A stretch of 64,000 nucleotides of DNA from Sternotherus odoratus (lineage: Eukaryota > Chordata > Testudines > Kinosternidae), in NCBI GenBank assembly GCA_032164245.1, contig JAVMKO010000004.1, positions 31,783,626 to 31,847,625 on the forward strand, written 5' to 3'. The position numbers and the translations under genes were made by a program. Positions 59,719 to 64,000 of the stretch are shown here, one piece after another. Numbering within the stretch: the stretch's first letter is position 1; each line of letters begins with the position of its first letter. Below the pieces are notes generated by a model, which worked only from the letters and a program-made list of their open reading frames with translations, was not told the DNA's origin and did not search any database.

Positions 59719-61401
59719 TCAGTCTTTCAATACCTTATCATAAAACTTCTCATACTCCATGACACAATTTGGTTTTACAACTAACATAGCCCTCATTGTC
59801 TCAACACTTAATCTAGATTTCTCCTTTGACCACATACTGTTCATAACAGAAAATATTCTCTCGACAGGTGCTGTACTTCCTGAAAGACAAAGAATAAACT
59901 CTACAATATTACAAAAGTCTTGAAAGTCTAGGTGTTTTTCGCTCATTTCAGAAAAAATCTTTACCCATCTATCAGATACAGAAATGTTTTCTTTATTCCA
60001 TGTATCCAACTGCCTCACAATTGTAGATTTTATGAGGGTCCACTGATCGAATACACGAGTTTCTTCTGTTTCTGTGCGTGTGATGAGTTCCTCGTTCAAG
60101 CTGTCCTATATTTCTTTCCATTCAGGTGTCTTCCTTAGTAGCACCCACTTGAACTTCTCAGTGTTTCCTACACTGCACTTCCACTTGTTGATATATTCTA
60201 AGCTGGTTTCATAGAAATTCTCGACTACTTCAAAAAACTTAGCCTCATTAATTTCTCCTGAATCTACTAACTTTTTCAGTTGTTTTTTGACATCAGTAGT
60301 TACAAACACTTCACTTTTTCAGGACTCTAAATTGTTTACAAGATTTTCAATGTTTATGGCTACTTCTGTAGCTGAAATATTATCTTTTTCAATTAAACTA
60401 ATGTATGTTTGGAATGTAGACACTTGATCTCTTGCAAATGACAACCACAATTTCAAACAGGGATCTTCAAACCTTTTTCGCAAGATAACAGGACATTTTT
60501 CTTGAGAAAGAATATAAGAAGTAAGCCCATCAAACGTGCTTAAAATTCTGTCAATTGATGGACCCAAGGACAAAAATCTTGTATTTCCATGCTCTAACAA
60601 TTTAGCATAATTGTTTCCTGCAAAGTCACAAAAGTTTTTCACTTCTTCAACTCTAACTGTGTATATATGGAAGTATTTGTATACTTTCACTTCAAAATAT
60701 TCAATATCAATTGGTAAACAGTCGACAGCACACTGGAGACAATTGTTTATAATGTGTGCCCCACAACCAATACCGATAATCGGCCTCTTCAGTTCAGTTT
60801 CAAGTTTTCGCCACACATTATTTTTGCCAAGTCTTTTGCAACCACCAAAATTGGTGTTCCTGTTATCTGCACACAAAGCAACAATTTTGTTTTGTAAAGC
60901 AAATTTGTCAATTACTTCCTTCAACATAGCACACTGTAGACCGGATGTTTCACCAGGTAAGGAAACAAAGTCTATAATTTTGTCTTGAACACCACAATTT
61001 GGCAAAAAGTACCGCACAGCGATTGGAAAAAATTTGATATCTTTTTTGTTTGATGCATCTAAACTGACTGTAATGCTTTTTGTTTTATTCAAATCCTCTA
61101 TTACTTTGCCCAATATGTATGGAGATAAAACGTTGGTAATTATTGCTTCTGATTTGGTACGTGCTGAGGAAAATTTTGGTTCATAAATTTTCTTTATCAA
61201 TGTTGACAAGCAATCATTTGCGTGAAAACTTTGGCCATGACGCACAGTATGATAAGCAAAAAGAGCTTCACTTTCTGCAATTTTATCGCTTTCACTATCA
61301 CCATCACATCTCATAAACGAACTGATGTTTTTAACTGAACCCAGAGTCTTTTCAGCATCCTTATGTTTCTGGCTACGTAGATGTTGGTTGATTCTAATAT
61401 T
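59719..61401 (-). pseudogene. hAT transposase, interrupted by two stops
   Basis: This enzyme would excise and reinsert the surrounding hAT element. One reading frame runs from ATG at 61314 to the stop at 59719, broken only by TGA at 60319-60321 and TAG at 60106-60108. Counting from that ATG, the first part (331 residues) has catalytic-type Asp86 in SLDASNKKD, Asp150 in CADNRNTNFGG, the CxxH pair Cys184/His187 in CGAHIINN, and TRFLSL at 245-250 in place of the usual TRW. The last part carries the hAT dimerisation region with the third acidic residue in APVERIFS and 'KEKSRLSVETMRAML'. The frame stays open upstream to 61401, encoding HLRSQKH, half of a zinc finger of the U1/BED kind, before TAG at 61402-61404. 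The Cys half is not found, so the N-terminus is broken. Confidence 0.9.
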
Positions 61402-61895
61402 CTAAATTCCTTTTTGTTGTATTCTTCACATTATCCATATTTAGATATGTGCAATTATAAAGTCTAAGGAGCATTGGGTTTTGCATTAAAGTAATTATGC
61501 ACTTGATCACTTCTCTTGCTAGCTTTTACTTCTAGGAATGTCCCTATTAAGGTAAGAACTTCAATCATGGTCTCTTTCTCTCTCTGCTCTGTTACAAAAA
61601 AGATTAATTGCAATTTCTTCTGCTGTAGTGGGGAGAATCCCTCAACATGCAAACACAGTACATCACAGCCAACATGCATGTAAAACACCATACATGCAGG
61701 AATAGTTTTCAGAAATGATTTACCAGTCCAAGTGCTTTGACATAAGAAATCCTGTTATCTTTTTAGGATAAACATTAGATCAGGTGTAAACAAAGGGTTC
61801 AAAGAAGTACTAAGTCCCTGTCCCTATTTGGTTTAAGGGCATGAGGTTTATAAGAATTTTCTGTTAACTAGATAACAAATCACCCTGTCCTAGAC

Positions 61896-62257
61896 TAGTG
61901 GTTTTCAACCAGAGATATGTGTACTTTCAACCAGGGATATGTGTACAACAGGCTACATAGAAAGCACTAGCAAAGTCAGTAGAACTAAAATTTCATACAG
62001 TGACTTGTTTATACTGCTCTATACACTGAAATGTAAGTTACAGTATTAATATTACAGTTGATTTATTTTATAATTATATGGTAAAAATGAAAAAGTAAGC
62101 CTTGCCAGTAATTTGCTGTGACACTTATGGTTTTGTCTGATTTTTGTAAGCAATTTTTGAAGTGAGCTGAAAAGGGGGGAGGGGAAAGAGGGTGTTACAC
62201 AAGACAAATCAGACTCCTGAGGGAAATACAGTGCTCAGGAAAGGTTGAGCACCACTG
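61896..62257. mobile_element. hAT-type MITE nested in the hAT transposon
   Basis: The left end (T/C)AGTGGTTTTCAACC and the right end, reverse-complemented as CAGTGGTGCTCAACC, form inverted termini. Flanking 8-mers TCCTAGAC (61888-61895) and CCCTGGAC (62258-62265) agree at 6 of 8, consistent with a hAT duplication. The 362-bp interior has no transposase. It starts with a 22-bp tandem duplication at 61903-61946. Confidence 0.8.
61903..61946. repeat. 22-bp tandem duplication in the MITE
   Basis: Two adjacent copies of a 22-base unit beginning 'tttcaaccag' and ending 'atatgtgtac', with one A/G difference. Confidence 0.9.
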
Positions 62258-62479
62258 CCCTGGACTGTAACATGTCCACGGTACTAGCTCACATACAATT
62301 AGCTGTACCAGTTGAGCAGGGCTCCCACAGGAAACAAATAGTGCTGAGCCCTAACAAAGGCAATGATGGGGATGGCCCAACAAAGGGGTTTTCTCCATTC
62401 AATCCACATCCCCTTACAATTACCCTGCAGCTTCCATCGGGAGGCAAACTGCAGAGCAGCAGGAAGATTTTCTGGCTCT

Positions 62480-63700
62480 CGTGCAGGGGAAGCTTTTCTG
62501 GCTTTGGTGCGGCATCCAACGTGCTTGGGTCACAAGCGGAAGGGAGCCCTAAAGAGGAGCTAAGCAGCCCCCTCCTCCTAGTCTTATATGCAGTCACCTG
62601 CTTCCCACTTTCCCCTCAATCCTGTCTGCAGCTTTTTCTGCTCAAGATCCAACCTCTTTCCATTGTCCCCCAGCTCCAAATGTGCCAGACTCTTGCACTA
62701 TTTCCCCCTAGTTCAGTCTCCAGCCTCTTTCCCCACTTCCCCCAGAGCTGCATACAGCCCCCCTCCGTGCACTATATCCAGTCTAATCCCCCTCCTCGTC
62801 CTATCTCCAGCCTGCTGTCAGCCAGCAGGCTAATTCCGCTGGAGCTGCAGAGGAGGCTGCAGTTCTGTCGGGCTTGTCTCCTACAATCTCTAGTGTCTGG
62901 GGGCTACCCGGGCTGCAGGCCACCCCTTAATGGGCCGGGCTGTGGGGGGAGGGGGTGAGCCGCTCGCTTGTGAAATCTCTTCACGTGTAAACGCTAAATC
63001 AGCACCCCGTGAGCAACGGATTCCCGAGATTCAGGCACCTCTAGACAAAGGGAGACTGAGCATACCCCTAAAGGTTTCACTGTACCCCAAAGGCTCCACC
63101 ATTCCCCCAAAGGCTCCACCATACTAAGCACTAGCGAGCCTGCAACCCTCGCTCCCGGCTCTTCAGCACCTTTGTCTCTAGCCATGCGTGATCTAGGGGT
63201 AACGGTGTTTTCCATGATATACAGGGTTTGCAGTTTTGGCTCTTCGCGCACACACCCCTATTGTCCCAGCCCCCCTGGGTAGACCATGAGACAGCCCCCC
63301 CCCGATATCCTATCTGGGTCCCCTAACCCACCCACTGCTGCAGCTCTTCTCCCCCTCGCTTGTAGCAGGATGCTGGATCGCGGTTCCCCTCCCCACACCA
63401 GCAAAGCTATTGCCTTCGCAGCTCAAGCCCCAGGGTAACTCCGTTGTATCCCCTGCTATTTGCACAGAACAGCGCTCGCTGGGAGGTGGAATCTCGGGCT
63501 CAAGACGCCCGATAGAGGCGCCCCTCCCCCCCGTTTCCGAGAGGAGCAGGAGCACCGGAGGCTGGGCAGCCGGAACAGGAGATTCGCCCCCGCCCCATGC
63601 TGACAACTTGTGTCCAGCGCCAAAGGCGGCAGAGGCTGCAGAGCACAATGCAGAGAGCAGCCGGGTTATTATGTATCAGCAGCTCCTGTCAACATGAGCA
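62480..63700. other. GC/CpG-rich 5' region of the hAT transposon
   Basis: This stretch is markedly richer in G, C and CpG than the host DNA and lies upstream of the minus-strand transposase. It has long but featureless open frames: 62245-62958 (+, 237 codons), 63310-63648 (-) and 63410-63697 (+). Proline- and serine-rich translations in several frames at once are what GC-rich non-coding DNA gives. It may hold the transposase promoter and 5' UTR, which is an inference from position. Confidence 0.5.
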
Positions 63701-63897
63701 GCAAACGCGGCGTGGTCCTATCCAAAGAGGGTTAGAAATATAAGTTATAAGAAATAAATAAGCCGCGTTCAGTTTTTTATCAAAACGGGACAAAAATGAT
63801 ATTTATATTAAAAAGACGGGACAATCGGGAAATGTGAAAAAAACGGGACTGTCCCGTTCAAAATGGTACATATGGTCAGTCTACAAAGACTGTAGGC

Positions 63898-64000
63898 CAG
63901 GGGTCTCAAACTCGCGGCCTGTGGGCCAATTGCGGCCCGCGAGATATTTTGTGGCCCCCACCTTAATATGAAAGTTTAATGTTAGTGCGGCCCGCGAGTT
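63898..64000. mobile_element. hAT-type MITE cut by the window end
   Basis: It starts CAGGGGTCTCAAACTCGCGG, followed by 'cctgtgggccaattgcggcc'. Near the window end 'tgcggcccgcgagtt' is the beginning of the inverted partner. The remaining terminus would lie within about 10-15 bases past the window. The target duplication cannot be checked. Confidence 0.7.

Larger units (their letters stand above)
59460..63883 (-). mobile_element. hAT DNA transposon, near full length
   Basis: The left end TAGGCTGACCATAT and the right end ATATGGTCAGTCTA are inverted repeats with one mismatch in 14. The motif ACGGGAC lies close inside both ends (59489-59495; 63785-63791, 63816-63822 and 63843-63849, plus an inverted copy at 63851-63857). 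It is probably a transposase binding repeat. Between them is a minus-strand transposase frame, with a CpG-rich upstream region at about 62480-63700 where its promoter would lie. Flanking 8-mers TCTATGAA (59452) and TCTACAAA (63880, overlapping the right end) agree at 6 of 8; the exact target duplication is uncertain. The element carries a nested MITE at 61896. Confidence 0.88.

Noticed and set aside
60611..60988. 125-codon plus-strand open frame
   Set aside because: It is the antisense shadow of the hAT transposase frame on the minus strand.
62245..62958. A 237-codon plus-strand open frame, the second longest in the window
   Set aside because: It lies in the GC-rich part of the hAT transposon, antisense to the transposase. 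It is Pro/Ser/Leu-rich without a domain, and starts inside the nested MITE. GC-rich DNA has few stop codons, so length alone is not support.

Overview
The window looks like nuclear DNA of a reptile, most likely a turtle. There is no operon-like gene packing. Almost all open frames are under 100 codons and show no protein signature. The sequence is AT-rich with GC-rich islands that coincide with transposons. The repeat mix fits a turtle: CR1 LINE 3' ends in several subfamilies, old MIR copies, hAT and Tigger DNA elements, and the retroposed repeat reading 'gtagccgtgttagtct...gcataagctttcgtgggc'. The taxon is an inference from these repeats, not from a gene.

No complete host gene can be supported. 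Two weak hints of host coding sequence exist: a possible signal-peptide exon ending at a consensus splice donor (56509-56634, +), and a possible decayed retrocopy ending in an A-tract (about 35280-34656, -). Everything else that is identifiable is mobile or repetitive DNA in an intergenic or intronic setting.

Region by region. 1-14.9 kb: CR1 3' end (338-745), MIR (about 4728-4890), microsatellites, a short hAT-type element (13149-13244) and a terminal-inverted-repeat element (13474-13779). 14.9-19 kb: a Tigger-type MITE carrying a 47-bp minisatellite (14967-15351), a solo LTR with a 5-bp target duplication (15465-16255), and the longest CR1 copy (about 17038-18931) with recognisable reverse-transcriptase blocks. 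20.7-24.7 kb: a retroposon interrupted by a solo LTR, both with intact target duplications; a CR1 3' end; and a 438-bp hairpin retroposon. 34-44 kb: the possible retrocopy, a composite CR1 with two nested insertions, a foldback repeat and an LTR with a clear TATA box (43339-43970). 47-56 kb: MIR, two palindromes, two more LTRs of the 15465 type, a small hairpin retroposon and a pyrimidine-rich tract. 57-64 kb: a hAT MITE with perfect 8-bp duplication (57346-57753), then a 4.4-kb hAT transposon (about 59460-63883). The latter's minus-strand transposase frame keeps its catalytic and dimerisation motifs but has premature stops.

The strongest observations are this nearly readable hAT transposon with a MITE nested inside it, and a series of insertions whose target duplications can be read directly, giving a relative order of events. 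I found no evidence of an undescribed gene system, and no CRISPR array, rRNA gene or confident tRNA gene.
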